64,000 bases of DNA from Paracoccaceae bacterium (GCA_027489355.1 JAIXZY010000036.1:1-64000); one strand, 5' to 3'; counted from the first letter of the stretch, positions 50,606-59,895 are shown. Numbers and translations are program-made. The notes: generated by a model from the letters alone, not told the origin.

Positions 50606-50632
50606 AGTGAAACCAATACCAAAGGTTTCACT
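50606..50632. promoter_or_regulatory. Inverted repeat, likely operator of the XRE-cupin regulator
   Basis: AGTGAAACC (50606-50614) and GGTTTCACT (50624-50632), 9-nt spacer AATACCAAA. It sits in the 69-nt gap between soxG and the regulator, 16 nt before the start codon, so binding would block its expression. Confidence 0.6.
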
Positions 50633-50659
50633 ACAGGGAAACATTCTGTCAAGCAATTG

Positions 50660-51208
50660 CTACCAGACGGAATGCGCCGCCGTCTCGATGGCGTGGAGCA
50701 GGCTTTGCGCGCTTGACCGGGGGCCGTAGACCCGGGCGGCACCGCGACCCTGCTTGATCAGGTAGACGCCCAGATGCTCCATCACCGTGCGGGTGGCGTG
50801 GCCGTCTGGCACCGCGCGGACATCGACGTTGCACAGGCGTTCAAGCACCGGGGCAAGGTCGTCGGCGGCCAGGTCGAAGGCGACCCAGGCATCGGTCTGT
50901 TCGGTGACGCTGGCCGCGTCCCCCAGGGCGGATTTCAGCAGGTCGGCGATAAGTTCATGCGTGGCAAAGGGCGCCTCGACGAACCACATTTCGGGGGCGA
51001 CCCAGAACCCGCTATAGGGCGCGCCGGCCTGGTATGTCACGGGGCCGGGAAGCGGGACGCCGGCCGACTGCGCGGCAGCCACGACATCGGCCACGCGGCC
51101 CTTGCGTGCGGCGACCGAGGCGAGCGCGATATCGGTGCGTTCGGTGATGGTCAGCGGCCCGTGGGTGACGGTCGTCGGTTCCCGCCGCCCGAGCGCGGTC
51201 AATGCCAT
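50660..51208 (-). CDS. soxG: Sarcosine oxidase gamma subunit
   Basis: Gamma subunit of heterotetrameric sarcosine oxidase, 182 residues; structural, belonging to the same fold family as the folate-binding GcvT-type domains. Recognised by the start MALTALGRREP, LPLPGPVTYQAG-type segment, and the C-terminal DGHATRTVMEHLGVYLIKQG. ATG 51208 gives the usual start, with GTG 51220 (overlapping the soxA stop) as an alternative that has a better-spaced GGAG site. Last gene of soxBDAG. Confidence 0.88.
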   Translation of the reverse strand: MALTALGRREPTTVTHGPLTITERTDIALASVAARKGRVADVVAAAQSAGVPLPGPVTYQAGAPYSGFWVAPEMWFVEAPFATHELIADLLKSALGDAASVTEQTDAWVAFDLAADDLAPVLERLCNVDVRAVPDGHATRTVMEHLGVYLIKQGRGAARVYGPRSSAQSLLHAIETAAHSVW

Positions 51209-51212
51209 GAGA

Positions 51213-54152
51213 CTAGCCACGGAGACGTTCTCCTTCCGGGTCGAACATTTGGGGCGAGATGATCTCGACCTCGGTATCGAGGCCGGCAAGGAGGTTCACG
51301 ATCCGCATCCGCTGGCCGATCTTCTTGTCGCCGCCCTTGAGGTAGCCAAGCGCGATGTCGCAGCCAAGGTGCGGCGAGTAGACCTTGGAGGTCAGCCAGC
51401 CACCATCGTTCGCCGCAACCGGGGCTGCGCCTTTTTCCAGGAAGTGGCTGCCGGCGGTCAGCTTGGCCTGCGGGTTCACCGGCTTGACGCCGACAAGGCG
51501 GTAGCCGTTGTCCTGCACCATGCCCTCGCGTTGGCTGAGGACCATGCCGATGGAGTCCTTCTTCTTGGACACCATCTTGCCGAGGCCCATGTTCAGCGCG
51601 GTGGACTGGCCGTTGAGTTCGCCACCCGCGACGTGGCCCTTCTCGATCCTCATGACACCCAGGGCTTCGGTGCCGTAGACGATAGGGTCGAACTCCGCCC
51701 CCCGCGCCAGCATCTCGCGCAGGAGCGAGTCGCCGTAGCGGGTGGGGACGGCGATCTCGTAGGCCAGTTCGCCGGAGAAGCTGATCCGGAAGAGCCGTGC
51801 CCGCAGGCCGCCGCAGACGGTGATGTTGCCCGCGCCCATGTAGGGGAAGGCGGCGTCGCTGATGTCCTGGTCGACGATTTTCTGCAGCAGTTTCCGCGCG
51901 TTGGGACCCGCGACCGAGAACTGAGCCCAAGCCTCGGTGGTGGAGATGAGCTGGACGTCCATCTCGGGCCAGAGGCACTGGCGGCAGAATTCCAGGTGCC
52001 GGAACACCGTCACGGCGTTGGCCGTGGTGGTGGTCATGACGTATTCGTTCTCGCCCATCCGCGCCGTGGTGCCGTCGTCGAAGACGATCCCGTCCTCGCG
52101 CAGCATCAACCCGTAGCGGCACTTGCCGACGGCGAGGGTGGAGAAGGTGTTGGCGTAGACCTTGTCGAGGAAGGCCCCGGCGTCGGTGCCCTGAATGTCG
52201 ATCTTGCCCAGCGTGGTGACATCGCAGATGCCGACGGATTTGCGGGTGGCCAGGACCTCACGGTCGACGGACTGCCGCCATTCGGTTTCGCCGGCCTTCG
52301 GGACCCATTGGGTGCGGAGCCAGTTGCCAACCTCGACAAAGATCGCGCCCTGTTCCTTGGCCCAGTGGTGGCTGGGGGTCAGGCGGAAGGGCTTGAATTC
52401 CTTGCCCCGCGACCGGCCCGCCAGCGCGCCCATCGCGACGGGCGTGTAGGGCGGGCGGTAGATCGTGGTGCCGGTTTCAGGGATCGAACGGCCGGTCAGT
52501 TCGGCCATGATGGCAAGGCCGATGACGTTCGAGGTCTTGCCCTGGTCGGTCGCCATGCCCAGCGTGGTGTAGCGCTTCAGGTGCTCGACGGAGGTGAAGT
52601 TCTCCTGCTTCGCCAGCTTCACGTCCTTGACGGTGACGTCGTTCTGCTGGTCGACCCAGGCGCGGCCCTTGCCGTGGTGGACATACCAGAGCGGCGAGAC
52701 GCGGACCGGCGCGTCCTCGGCCTGCGGCAGGTCGGGGGCGGAGCCGAGGTCCAGCGCGGCGATTGCGGCGTCGCGGCCGGTCTTGAGAGCCGCGTGGGTG
52801 GACATATGTCCCGCAGCGGCACCAGCGACGAGAAGGCCGGGAGGCCCTTCCGGCCCGGGGACGAAGGCCGCGATGCTGGCGTCGTAGACCGGACGGGAGC
52901 GGTGATGTGAGTGGATGTTCACATTCGGGTTCCATCCACCTGACACCCCAAGGGCATCGACCGCGATCGTTTCCGAACGACCGTTCGTCTGGCGCACGGT
53001 GATGGACGAGAGGCCGAGCTTCCCGGAGGTATCGATGACCTCGGCCCCCTGCAGGTGGCGAACGCCGGGAAGGAGGTCGCCGCCCTGGCGGCTGTCGATC
53101 ACGGCCACCACGTCGACGCCCTTGGCCTTGAGGTCCAGCGCGGTGCGGATGCCGTCGTCGTTGTTGGTGAAGACCGCAACGCGCTGCCCCACGGCCACGC
53201 CCCAGCGGTTGGCATAGGCCCGCAGCGCGCCGGCCATCATGATGCCGGGACGGTCGTTGTTTTCAAACGCGATGGGGCGTTCGGTGGCGCCCCCCGCAAG
53301 GATCGCCTTGCCGGCGTAGATGCGCCAGAGGACCTGCCGGGGCTTGCCCTTGGCGGGTGTCGGCAGGTGGTCACTGACCCGCTCCACCGCGCCGTAAATG
53401 CCGTGGTCGAAGGCGCCGATGACCGTGGTGCGGGTCATCAGGCGGAGGTTGGGCATGGTCGCCAGTTCGGCCACCATGGCGGCCGCCCAGTCCGCGCCGG
53501 GGGTGTTGCCGATGGCATAGGTCTCGGCGTTGAGACGCCCGCCCATGCGGAAATCCTCATCCGCGAGGATCACGCGCTTGCCTGCCCGACCGGCGGTCAG
53601 GGCGGCCATCAGGCCCGTGGGGCCGGCCCCGATGATCAGAAGGTCGCAGTGCAGGAAGCCCTTGTCGTAGTCGTCCGGGTCCTCCTCGCGTGTGACCGAT
53701 CCAAGGCCCGCGGCGCGGCGGATGATCGGCTCGTAAAGCTTTTCCCAGAAGGACTTGGGCCACATGAAGGTCTTGTAGTAGAACCCGGCCGCGAAGAAGG
53801 TCGACAGCTTGTCGTTGATCCCCATCGCGTCGAAGCGGAGGCTCGGCCAGCGGTTCTGGCTGTTCGCCGTCAGCCCGTCGAAGAGCTCGGCCACCGTGGC
53901 ACGGGTGTTCGGCTCCTGCCGCCCGCCGGTGCGAAGTTCGACGATGGCGTTCGGTTCTTCCGAACCCGAGGAGATCGGCCCGCGCGGACGGTGGTACTTG
54001 AAGCTGCGGCCCATAAGGCGGACGCCGTTGGCCAACAGCGCCGAGGCCAACGTATCGCCCGGATGCCCCTGATAGGGGATGCCGTCGAAGGTGAAGCGGA
54101 GCGTCTTGGTGCGGTCGATCTGGCCGCCCGTGATGCGGTTGGATTGGCTCAT
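51213..54152 (-). CDS. soxA: Sarcosine oxidase alpha subunit
   Basis: Large subunit (979 residues) of the enzyme that demethylates sarcosine or a related N-methyl amine and passes the C1 unit to tetrahydrofolate. Order: N-terminal ferredoxin-like segment (about 15-100, GHPGDTLASALLANG), FAD/NAD-binding domain (LLIIGAGPTGLMAALTAG near 170), and C-terminal GcvT-like folate domains (about 600-979, with YVMTTTTANAVTVFRHLEF). Overlaps soxD by 4 nt. Confidence 0.95.
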   Translation of the reverse strand: MSQSNRITGGQIDRTKTLRFTFDGIPYQGHPGDTLASALLANGVRLMGRSFKYHRPRGPISSGSEEPNAIVELRTGGRQEPNTRATVAELFDGLTANSQNRWPSLRFDAMGINDKLSTFFAAGFYYKTFMWPKSFWEKLYEPIIRRAAGLGSVTREEDPDDYDKGFLHCDLLIIGAGPTGLMAALTAGRAGKRVILADEDFRMGGRLNAETYAIGNTPGADWAAAMVAELATMPNLRLMTRTTVIGAFDHGIYGAVERVSDHLPTPAKGKPRQVLWRIYAGKAILAGGATERPIAFENNDRPGIMMAGALRAYANRWGVAVGQRVAVFTNNDDGIRTALDLKAKGVDVVAVIDSRQGGDLLPGVRHLQGAEVIDTSGKLGLSSITVRQTNGRSETIAVDALGVSGGWNPNVNIHSHHRSRPVYDASIAAFVPGPEGPPGLLVAGAAAGHMSTHAALKTGRDAAIAALDLGSAPDLPQAEDAPVRVSPLWYVHHGKGRAWVDQQNDVTVKDVKLAKQENFTSVEHLKRYTTLGMATDQGKTSNVIGLAIMAELTGRSIPETGTTIYRPPYTPVAMGALAGRSRGKEFKPFRLTPSHHWAKEQGAIFVEVGNWLRTQWVPKAGETEWRQSVDREVLATRKSVGICDVTTLGKIDIQGTDAGAFLDKVYANTFSTLAVGKCRYGLMLREDGIVFDDGTTARMGENEYVMTTTTANAVTVFRHLEFCRQCLWPEMDVQLISTTEAWAQFSVAGPNARKLLQKIVDQDISDAAFPYMGAGNITVCGGLRARLFRISFSGELAYEIAVPTRYGDSLLREMLARGAEFDPIVYGTEALGVMRIEKGHVAGGELNGQSTALNMGLGKMVSKKKDSIGMVLSQREGMVQDNGYRLVGVKPVNPQAKLTAGSHFLEKGAAPVAANDGGWLTSKVYSPHLGCDIALGYLKGGDKKIGQRMRIVNLLAGLDTEVEIISPQMFDPEGERLRG

Positions 54153-54433
54153 TTCGTGCGCCCCCGTGCCCGCGCGACATCCCGCGCCAGTTCGACCTTG
54201 GTGATCTCGTGCGTGACGGTATTGCGGGTGACGACCAGCCAGGAGCGGTCGCCCTGTTCGTGATACCAGAGCTCCTGGTGTTCGCCCGCCGGGTTGGTCC
54301 GCTGGTAGAGGTAGTCGTGGAATTCCTCGACACCGGCAGTCATGCCGTCGGGCCGGTCGATGAGGGAGGCATCGCCGAGATAGACGAATTCCTGCGCATC
54401 GCGAGGGCCGAGGATCGGATGGTGAATGATCAT
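54149..54433 (-). CDS. soxD: Sarcosine oxidase delta subunit, altered zinc site
   Basis: A 94-residue delta subunit recognised by IIHHPILGPRDAQEFVYLGDAS and the second half LWYHEQGDRSWLVVTRNTVTHEI. In characterised SoxD the zinc is held by Cys-x-x-Cys, His and Cys. Here the matching residues are H5, L8, H58 and D62, so two or three cysteine ligands are lost. A weaker H/H/D metal site is possible. Length and placement between soxB and soxA are normal. Overlaps soxA by 4 nt. Confidence 0.9.
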   Translation of the reverse strand: MIIHHPILGPRDAQEFVYLGDASLIDRPDGMTAGVEEFHDYLYQRTNPAGEHQELWYHEQGDRSWLVVTRNTVTHEITKVELARDVARARGRTK

Positions 54434-54445
54434 TCGCTTATTCCG

Positions 54446-55696
54446 TCAATGCAGGTTCGGCTGGGCGCCCTGGCCCTTTTCGTCGATCATCAGGCCCTTG
54501 CGGAAGCGGTCGAGGCGGTAGGCCGTCGCGGTCTTGTGCGGCTCGTCCTTGGCCATCAGATGCGCGAAGCACCAGCCCGAGGCCGGGGTGGCCTTGAACC
54601 CGCCGTAGCACCAGCCGCCGTTGAAGTAGAGGCCCTCGACATGGGTCTTGTCGATGAAGGGCGAGCCGTCCATCGACATGTCCATGATGCCGCCCCAGGT
54701 GCGGAGAAGCCGCACGCGCCCGATGGCGGGCATCAGGGCCATGCCGCCCTCGGCCACGTCCTCGATCACCGGCAGGTTGCCGCGTTGGGCGTAGGAGTTG
54801 TAGCCGTCGATGTCGCCGCCGAAGACGAGGCCGCCCTTGTCGGACTGGCTGACGTAGAAGTGCCCGGCGCCGAAGGTCATCACGCCGTCGATCAGGGGCT
54901 TCAGGCCCTCGGAAACAAAGGCTTGCAGAACGTGGGATTCGATCGGCAGGCGCATGCCGGCATGGGCCATGACCTTGGAGGACGACCCGGCGACGGCCAC
55001 GCCGACCTTCTTTGCGCCGATGTAGCCACGGGTGGTCTCGACCCCCTTGATGCGGCCGTTCTCGATCCGCATGCCGGTGACTTCGCAGTTCTGGATGAGG
55101 TCGACCCCGCGCTGGTCGGCGCCCCGCGCATAGCCCCAGGCCACCGCGTCATGCCGCACCGTGCCGCCGCGCGGCTGCATCAGCGCGCCCTTGATCGGGA
55201 AGCGGGCGTTGTCGAAGTTGAGCCAAGGGTACATCTGGCGCACCTCGTCGCGGGACAGAAGCCGCGCATCCGCGCCGTGCATGATCATCGCATTGCCGCG
55301 CCGAGTGGCCGCGTCGCGCTGCGCGTCGGTGTGGATCAGGTTGATGATCCCGCGCTGGCTGACCATCGCGTTGTAGTTGAAGTCCTGCTCCAGCCCTTCC
55401 CAGAGCTTCAGCGAGAATTCGTAGAACGGCTCGTTCCCGTCGAGCAGGTAGTTCGACCGGATGATCGTGGTGTTCCGACCGACGTTGCCGCCGCCGAGGT
55501 AGCCCTTTTCCAGCACCGCAATGCGCGACTGCTTGAATTCCTTGGCGAGGTAGTAGGCCGTGGCCAGCCCGTGGCCGCCGCCGCCGATGATGATGTAGTC
55601 GTATTCAGCTTGGGGAGTGGGATCGCGCCAGACGGGTTTCCAGCCCTTGTGGCCGGTAAGTGCCTCGGCAATGACCCGAAATCCGGAATAGCGCAC
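54446..55696 (-). CDS. soxB: Sarcosine oxidase beta subunit
   Basis: Catalytic flavin subunit, 416 residues, DAO family. Dinucleotide-binding GGGGHGLATAYYLA near residues 38-51; the RHDAVAWGYARG block with H182 matches the His that carries covalent FMN in bacterial SoxB; C-terminal GGWCYGGFKATPASGW is the conserved substrate-side loop. First gene of the leftward soxB-soxD-soxA-soxG operon. No serine hydroxymethyltransferase or formyl-THF genes adjoin it, so the C1 products must be handled elsewhere. Confidence 0.95.
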   Translation of the reverse strand: MRYSGFRVIAEALTGHKGWKPVWRDPTPQAEYDYIIIGGGGHGLATAYYLAKEFKQSRIAVLEKGYLGGGNVGRNTTIIRSNYLLDGNEPFYEFSLKLWEGLEQDFNYNAMVSQRGIINLIHTDAQRDAATRRGNAMIMHGADARLLSRDEVRQMYPWLNFDNARFPIKGALMQPRGGTVRHDAVAWGYARGADQRGVDLIQNCEVTGMRIENGRIKGVETTRGYIGAKKVGVAVAGSSSKVMAHAGMRLPIESHVLQAFVSEGLKPLIDGVMTFGAGHFYVSQSDKGGLVFGGDIDGYNSYAQRGNLPVIEDVAEGGMALMPAIGRVRLLRTWGGIMDMSMDGSPFIDKTHVEGLYFNGGWCYGGFKATPASGWCFAHLMAKDEPHKTATAYRLDRFRKGLMIDEKGQGAQPNLH

Positions 55697-55789
55697 GGTG
55701 GTCCTCCTGCTTCGGGGCCGTTCTAGACCCGTTGCACCCGAACACCGTGTCCATTTTCGCCATCAGTGGCGCCGTTTCCGCCATGCCCG

Positions 55790-55912
55790 TCACGGTTGAA
55801 CGGCGGCTTCGATCTTGGCGAAGGGCGACCAGGCGGGGGGGAGCTTGGCGACTTCCTCCTGCGCCCAGGCGAAGAGGACGAGAATGGTGGTGGCGGAGAG
55901 GAGCATCTGCAT
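55790..55912 (-). CDS. Candidate small exported protein (40 aa)
   Basis: ATG 55912 with an AGGG site about 8 nt upstream, ending at TGA (55790-55792). The product has a hydrophobic N-terminus (MLLSATTILVLFAWA) that may be a signal or membrane segment, then a short EEVAKLPPAWSPFAKIEAAVQ tail. It lies 94 nt upstream of soxB on the same strand. No family known. Coding potential is uncertain. Confidence 0.35.
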   Translation of the reverse strand: MQMLLSATTILVLFAWAQEEVAKLPPAWSPFAKIEAAVQP

Positions 55913-56067
55913 GTTCAGGCCCTGGGTACGGTTTGTTCATGAAACGTTCTGCCTGATTCTGCTTTCCAAGCGGTTAACCATACGCCCGCGTCGGGCTTTA
56001 CAATTTGGTGGGGAATACCCATCATTCTGGCCATCCGATAGTTCGATCATTCAGGGTCCTCACCTTG

Positions 56068-56102
56068 AAAAAGACCCGGCGGAGCGGCTACTCCGCCGGG
56101 TC
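56068..56102 (-). terminator. Intrinsic terminator after the small membrane protein
   Basis: Perfect 12-bp stem (56073-56084 with 56091-56102, arm GACCCGGCGGAG, loop of six) followed on the minus strand by TTTTT (complement of 56068-56072). Lies 16 nt past the stop of the 56118-56216 frame. The T-rich stretch on the plus strand is weaker. Confidence 0.85.
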
Positions 56103-56117
56103 CCCTTCTTTTCAGGG

Positions 56118-56216
56118 TCAGGCCCCGATCAGAAGGCGGATGATCGCGACCAAAAGCGTTGCCGCCGCGATCCAGACCATCCACTTCCGATAGTTGGTTT
56201 CATTCAGTTTCCTCAC
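56118..56216 (-). CDS. Small single-span membrane protein (about 32 aa)
   Basis: Frame read from GTG 56216: hydrophilic start VRKLNETNYRKWM, then one hydrophobic helix (VWIAAATLLVAIIRLLIG), ending at TGA 56118-56120. A GGAGG site overlaps the GTG, so the actual start may be the CTG at 56207 (GGAGG 8 nt upstream), giving 29 residues. A strong terminator follows 16 nt after the stop, which supports a real transcript ending here. It lies downstream of smc on the same strand. No known family. Confidence 0.6.
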   Translation of the reverse strand: MRKLNETNYRKWMVWIAAATLLVAIIRLLIGA

Positions 56217-56277
56217 CTCCGTTCACCGCAAAGGGTTGCGGCGGGATCAGGGGTAGTGAGGGAAGGTTAACCGGCGC

Positions 56278-59200
56278 TTACGCGACCAGGGCCTCGGCCT
56301 TCTTCAGGTCGACGGAGACGAGCTGGCTGACCCCCTGCTCCTGCATCGTCACGCCGAACAGGCGGTCCATCCGGGCCATCGTCACGGCGTGGTGGGTGAT
56401 GATCAGGAAGCGCGTTTCGGTGCGGCGGGTCATCTCGTCCAAGAGGTCGCAGAAGCGGGTGACGTTGGCGTCGTCGAGGGGGGCGTCGACTTCGTCGAGG
56501 ACGCAGATCGGGGCGGGGTTGGCGAGGAAGACGCCGAAGATCAGGGCCAAAGCGGTGAGGGTCTGTTCGCCGCCGGAGAGGAGGGAGAGGGTGGCCAGTT
56601 TCTTGCCGGGGGGCTGGCAGAGGATTTCGAGGCCAGCCTCCAGCGGGTCGTCGGATTCGACCAGGACCAGCCGCGCCTCGCCACCGCCGAAGAGGTGGGT
56701 GAACAGGGTCGAGAAGTTGGCATTCACCTGTTCGAAAGCGGTCAGCAGGCGTTCGCGGCCCTCCTTGTTCAGACCCGCGATCCCGGCACGGAGCTTCTTG
56801 ATCGCTTCTTCAAGGTCAGCCTTTTCGGTCGCCAGGGTGTCGTATTCGGTTTCAACCGCCTTGGCGTCCTCTTCGGCGCGCAAGTTCACGGCCCCCAGAG
56901 CCTCACGCTGGCGTTTCAGGCGGCTGACGTCGTGGTCCAGAGTTTCGGCGTCCGGCATCTTGTCCGGGTCGGTTCGCAGGGACGTAAGAAGCTCATCTGG
57001 CGTCCGGTCGTCCTCCTCGGCGATGCGCTCGGCGGCCAGCGCCACACCTTCGCGGGCGGCGTCGAGGCGGGCCTCGGCACGGGCGCGGGCCTCGCGCGCC
57101 TCGCCGGCCAGCCGCTCGGCCTCGCGCTCGGCCATCGCCGCGTCGCGGAGCGCGCCTTCGGCCTCGGCCAGAGCATCGGCGGCCTTGCGGCGGCGCTCTT
57201 CGGCCTCGGCGATGGCGTCAACCAGCTCGTCCCGCTTCGCCGCGATCTCTTCAGGCGCCAGCATCGCCTCGGACAGCTCGTCCTCGGTTTCGGCACGACG
57301 CTCGGTCAGTTCCTCGGTCCGACGGGAGGCCGTCTCAAGCCGGTGCTTCCAGCCTGAAAGCTCCTTCGTCGCCTCCTGCCGCCGACGGACCCGGGCCTCG
57401 CCCTCGCGGCGGACTTCGTCCTGGGCCGACCGGCGGGTCATCATCGTGATCCGCGCGGCTTCGACCGTGATCTTCGCGGCCTCCACGGCGCCCCGCGCGG
57501 CGTCAAGGTCGCCAAGGTCTGCCACTGCCGCCTCGGCCTCCTTGAGGCGCGCACGAGCGGCCATCGCTTCGTCCTCGAAACGGTTCACGGCCAGCCGGGC
57601 CGCTTCCAGCTTGCCCCCGGCAATCGATCGGTCCGCCTCGGCGCGCGCAAGAGCCCGGTTCGCCTCGGCCAACCGCGCATCGGCCGCGCGCCGCGCATCT
57701 CGCGCCCGCTGGTCGGCCGTCGCCAGCTCTGCCAGCCGGGACTGCAAGGCCTCATGCGCCTGCCGCGCACCATCGGCCCGCGCCGCCACTTCCTCGAGGT
57801 CGCGCTTCAGCTGCACGAGGCGGTTCAGTTGCTGAAGCCGCAAGGCCGCCGCCGAAGGGGCATCCTCGGCCCCCGCCCGGAAACCGTCCCAGCGCCAGAG
57901 GTCGCCCTCGATCGACACCAGCCGCTGACCGGGTCGCAGGTCGGGTTGCAGCTGAAAACCTTTTTCGCGACTGACAAGACCAATCTGCGACAATCGCCGT
58001 GCCAGCACCGCAGGCGCCTTCACCCGGATGGTCAGCGCCTCGGCCCCCGAGGGCAGGGGCTGCGCAATGTCATAGGCCGGAAGGACCGCCCAGCCGGACC
58101 GCGCCTGGCCCTCCACCTCGGGCGACCGCAGGTCATCCGCCAGTGCCGCACCCAGCGCCTTTTCGTAGCCTGGCTCCACCTCCAGCCGGTCAAGCAACTG
58201 GTGGCCGGCCTGCGCTTCGCGCTCGACCAGCCGTGCCAGAGCCGCCACTTCGGCCCGCAAGGCCGACGCCTCGCCCTCGGCAGACGACCGCGCAGCGCGC
58301 GCCTCGGCCTCGCGTCCCTGGGTCTCTGCCCGCGCCGCCTCGGCCGCTTCCAGCGCGGCTTCGGTGGCTTCGCCCTCGGCCAGGGCGGCTTCCTGTGCCT
58401 CCTCGGCCGCCTCGAAGGCCTCGCCCGCAGTCTCCAGCGCCCCCGCGGCGGCGGCGACGGCTTCGCGAGCGGAGGCAGCCTGATCCTCGGCCCGGTCGAG
58501 GACCGAGCGGGTGTCAGCGAGCATCCGCTGCGTCGACTGATACCTGGCCGCCAGCCGGGCCGCGTCTTCGGTCAGTTCCGCCAGCGAGGTCTCGCGCTCT
58601 GCCAGCACTGCGCCAGCCTCGCGCGCGGCATCTACCGCTTCGGCCAGCTTCTCCTCGTGCCCGTCATGGGCGCGGGCAAGCTGCTCGATCTCCCATTCCA
58701 GCCGCCCGATCACCTCGCCGGCGTCGCGGTTCAGGCCCGCCTCACGCTCCATGTCGCGGGAGAGCTGCTCGATGCGGCCCTTCAGCGCATCGATCTGCGC
58801 CAGGGCGCGCGCCTCCTGGTCGCCCAGCGCGTCCCGCTGCAAGACCAGCCGCTGCAGGATGGCCGAGGCAATCGCCTCTTCCTCGCGCTTCGGCGGCAGC
58901 GCGTCCTCCGCCGCCTCGCGCGCCTTGCTTGACGCCCTCGCAGTGGCCTCGGCCTGGTGCTGGGCGATCAGCCGCTCGCGCAGCGCGCCCTCAGCCTGGG
59001 CCCGCGCCTCGTCCGCCTCGCGCCAGCGCCGCCACAAAAGCATCCCCTCGGACTTGCGCAATTCCTCGGAGATCTCGCGGTAGCGCGCCGCCTGCCGCGC
59101 CTGCCGGGTCAGGACCGAGAGCTGCTGTGCCAGCTGTTCCAGCACGTCGTCGACGCGGGTCAGGTTCTGCTCGGCACCGGACAGCTTCAGCTCTGCCTCG

Positions 59201-59733
59201 TGCCGGCGCGCATAAAGGCCGCTGATCCCCGCGGCTTCCTCCAGCACCCGGCGGCGGGCCTTGGGCTTGGCGTTGATCAGCTCGGAAATCTGTCCCTGCC
59301 GAACGAGTGCGGGGGAATGCGATCCGGTCGAGGCATCGGCGAACAGCATCTGCACGTCGCGCGCCCGGACTTCCTTGGCGTTGCAGCGATAGGCGCTGCC
59401 CGCATCCCGGGTGATCCGCCGCACGATCTCGATCTGGTCGGAATCGTTGAAGCCCGAAGGCGCAAGCCGGTCCTGGTTGTCGATCACCAGCGCGACTTCG
59501 GCGAAATGCCGAGCACCCCGTGTGGCCGCGCCGTTGAAGATCACGTCCTCCATCCCGCCGCCGCGCATCGCGCTGGGGCGGTTCTCGCCCATGACCCAGC
59601 GCAGGGCCTCAAGCAGGTTCGACTTGCCGCAGCCGTTCGGCCCGACAACGCCGGTCAGCCCCTCATGAATCACCAGATCCGTGGGGTCGACAAAGCTTTT
59701 GAAGCCGTTGAGGCGCAGGCGGGTCAGGCGCAA
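56278..59733 (-). CDS. smc: Chromosome segregation protein SMC
   Basis: ATPase that organises and segregates the chromosome with ScpA/ScpB. The 1151-residue product has Walker A GPNGCGKSN (31-39), two long coiled coils (about 165-490 and 660-1000), a hinge domain between them (about 505-650), and the C-terminal head with signature LLSGGEQTLTALALIF and Walker B CVLDEVDAPLDD. Length is typical. The start at ATG 59733 (MRLTRLRLNGFKSF) is the usual one. A repeat-like stretch lies upstream. Confidence 0.97.
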   Translation of the reverse strand: MRLTRLRLNGFKSFVDPTDLVIHEGLTGVVGPNGCGKSNLLEALRWVMGENRPSAMRGGGMEDVIFNGAATRGARHFAEVALVIDNQDRLAPSGFNDSDQIEIVRRITRDAGSAYRCNAKEVRARDVQMLFADASTGSHSPALVRQGQISELINAKPKARRRVLEEAAGISGLYARRHEAELKLSGAEQNLTRVDDVLEQLAQQLSVLTRQARQAARYREISEELRKSEGMLLWRRWREADEARAQAEGALRERLIAQHQAEATARASSKAREAAEDALPPKREEEAIASAILQRLVLQRDALGDQEARALAQIDALKGRIEQLSRDMEREAGLNRDAGEVIGRLEWEIEQLARAHDGHEEKLAEAVDAAREAGAVLAERETSLAELTEDAARLAARYQSTQRMLADTRSVLDRAEDQAASAREAVAAAAGALETAGEAFEAAEEAQEAALAEGEATEAALEAAEAARAETQGREAEARAARSSAEGEASALRAEVAALARLVEREAQAGHQLLDRLEVEPGYEKALGAALADDLRSPEVEGQARSGWAVLPAYDIAQPLPSGAEALTIRVKAPAVLARRLSQIGLVSREKGFQLQPDLRPGQRLVSIEGDLWRWDGFRAGAEDAPSAAALRLQQLNRLVQLKRDLEEVAARADGARQAHEALQSRLAELATADQRARDARRAADARLAEANRALARAEADRSIAGGKLEAARLAVNRFEDEAMAARARLKEAEAAVADLGDLDAARGAVEAAKITVEAARITMMTRRSAQDEVRREGEARVRRRQEATKELSGWKHRLETASRRTEELTERRAETEDELSEAMLAPEEIAAKRDELVDAIAEAEERRRKAADALAEAEGALRDAAMAEREAERLAGEAREARARAEARLDAAREGVALAAERIAEEDDRTPDELLTSLRTDPDKMPDAETLDHDVSRLKRQREALGAVNLRAEEDAKAVETEYDTLATEKADLEEAIKKLRAGIAGLNKEGRERLLTAFEQVNANFSTLFTHLFGGGEARLVLVESDDPLEAGLEILCQPPGKKLATLSLLSGGEQTLTALALIFGVFLANPAPICVLDEVDAPLDDANVTRFCDLLDEMTRRTETRFLIITHHAVTMARMDRLFGVTMQEQGVSQLVSVDLKKAEALVA

Positions 59734-59859
59734 GGGTCATGTCCGAGTCGGGTGCGGGATGTTCCCGCCGGGGGGCGAAGGAGTCAACCCGACACCCCGC
59801 ATCTGGGCGTTTCCCGCCCAATTATCCCCAACATCTTGCGACCCCGTTCCTCTTGGCGG

Positions 59860-59895
59860 AAATACTGTCCGGGGGTGCGGGGGTGGAAGACCCCC
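59860..59895 (-). repeat. Partial relative of the extragenic repeat
   Basis: On the minus strand: hairpin GGGGGT (complement of 59890-59895) with ACCCCC (complement of 59879-59884), then CCCCCGGACAGTATTT. Shares only the right end (C-tract then GTATTT) with the copies at 35398 and 38716. Lies between the divergent smc and GNAT genes. Confidence 0.35.

Noticed and set aside
55732-55956. Plus-strand frame upstream of the small-gene region
   Set aside because: Arg/Trp/Gly-rich product without ribosome site or pattern; overlaps a better minus-strand candidate.
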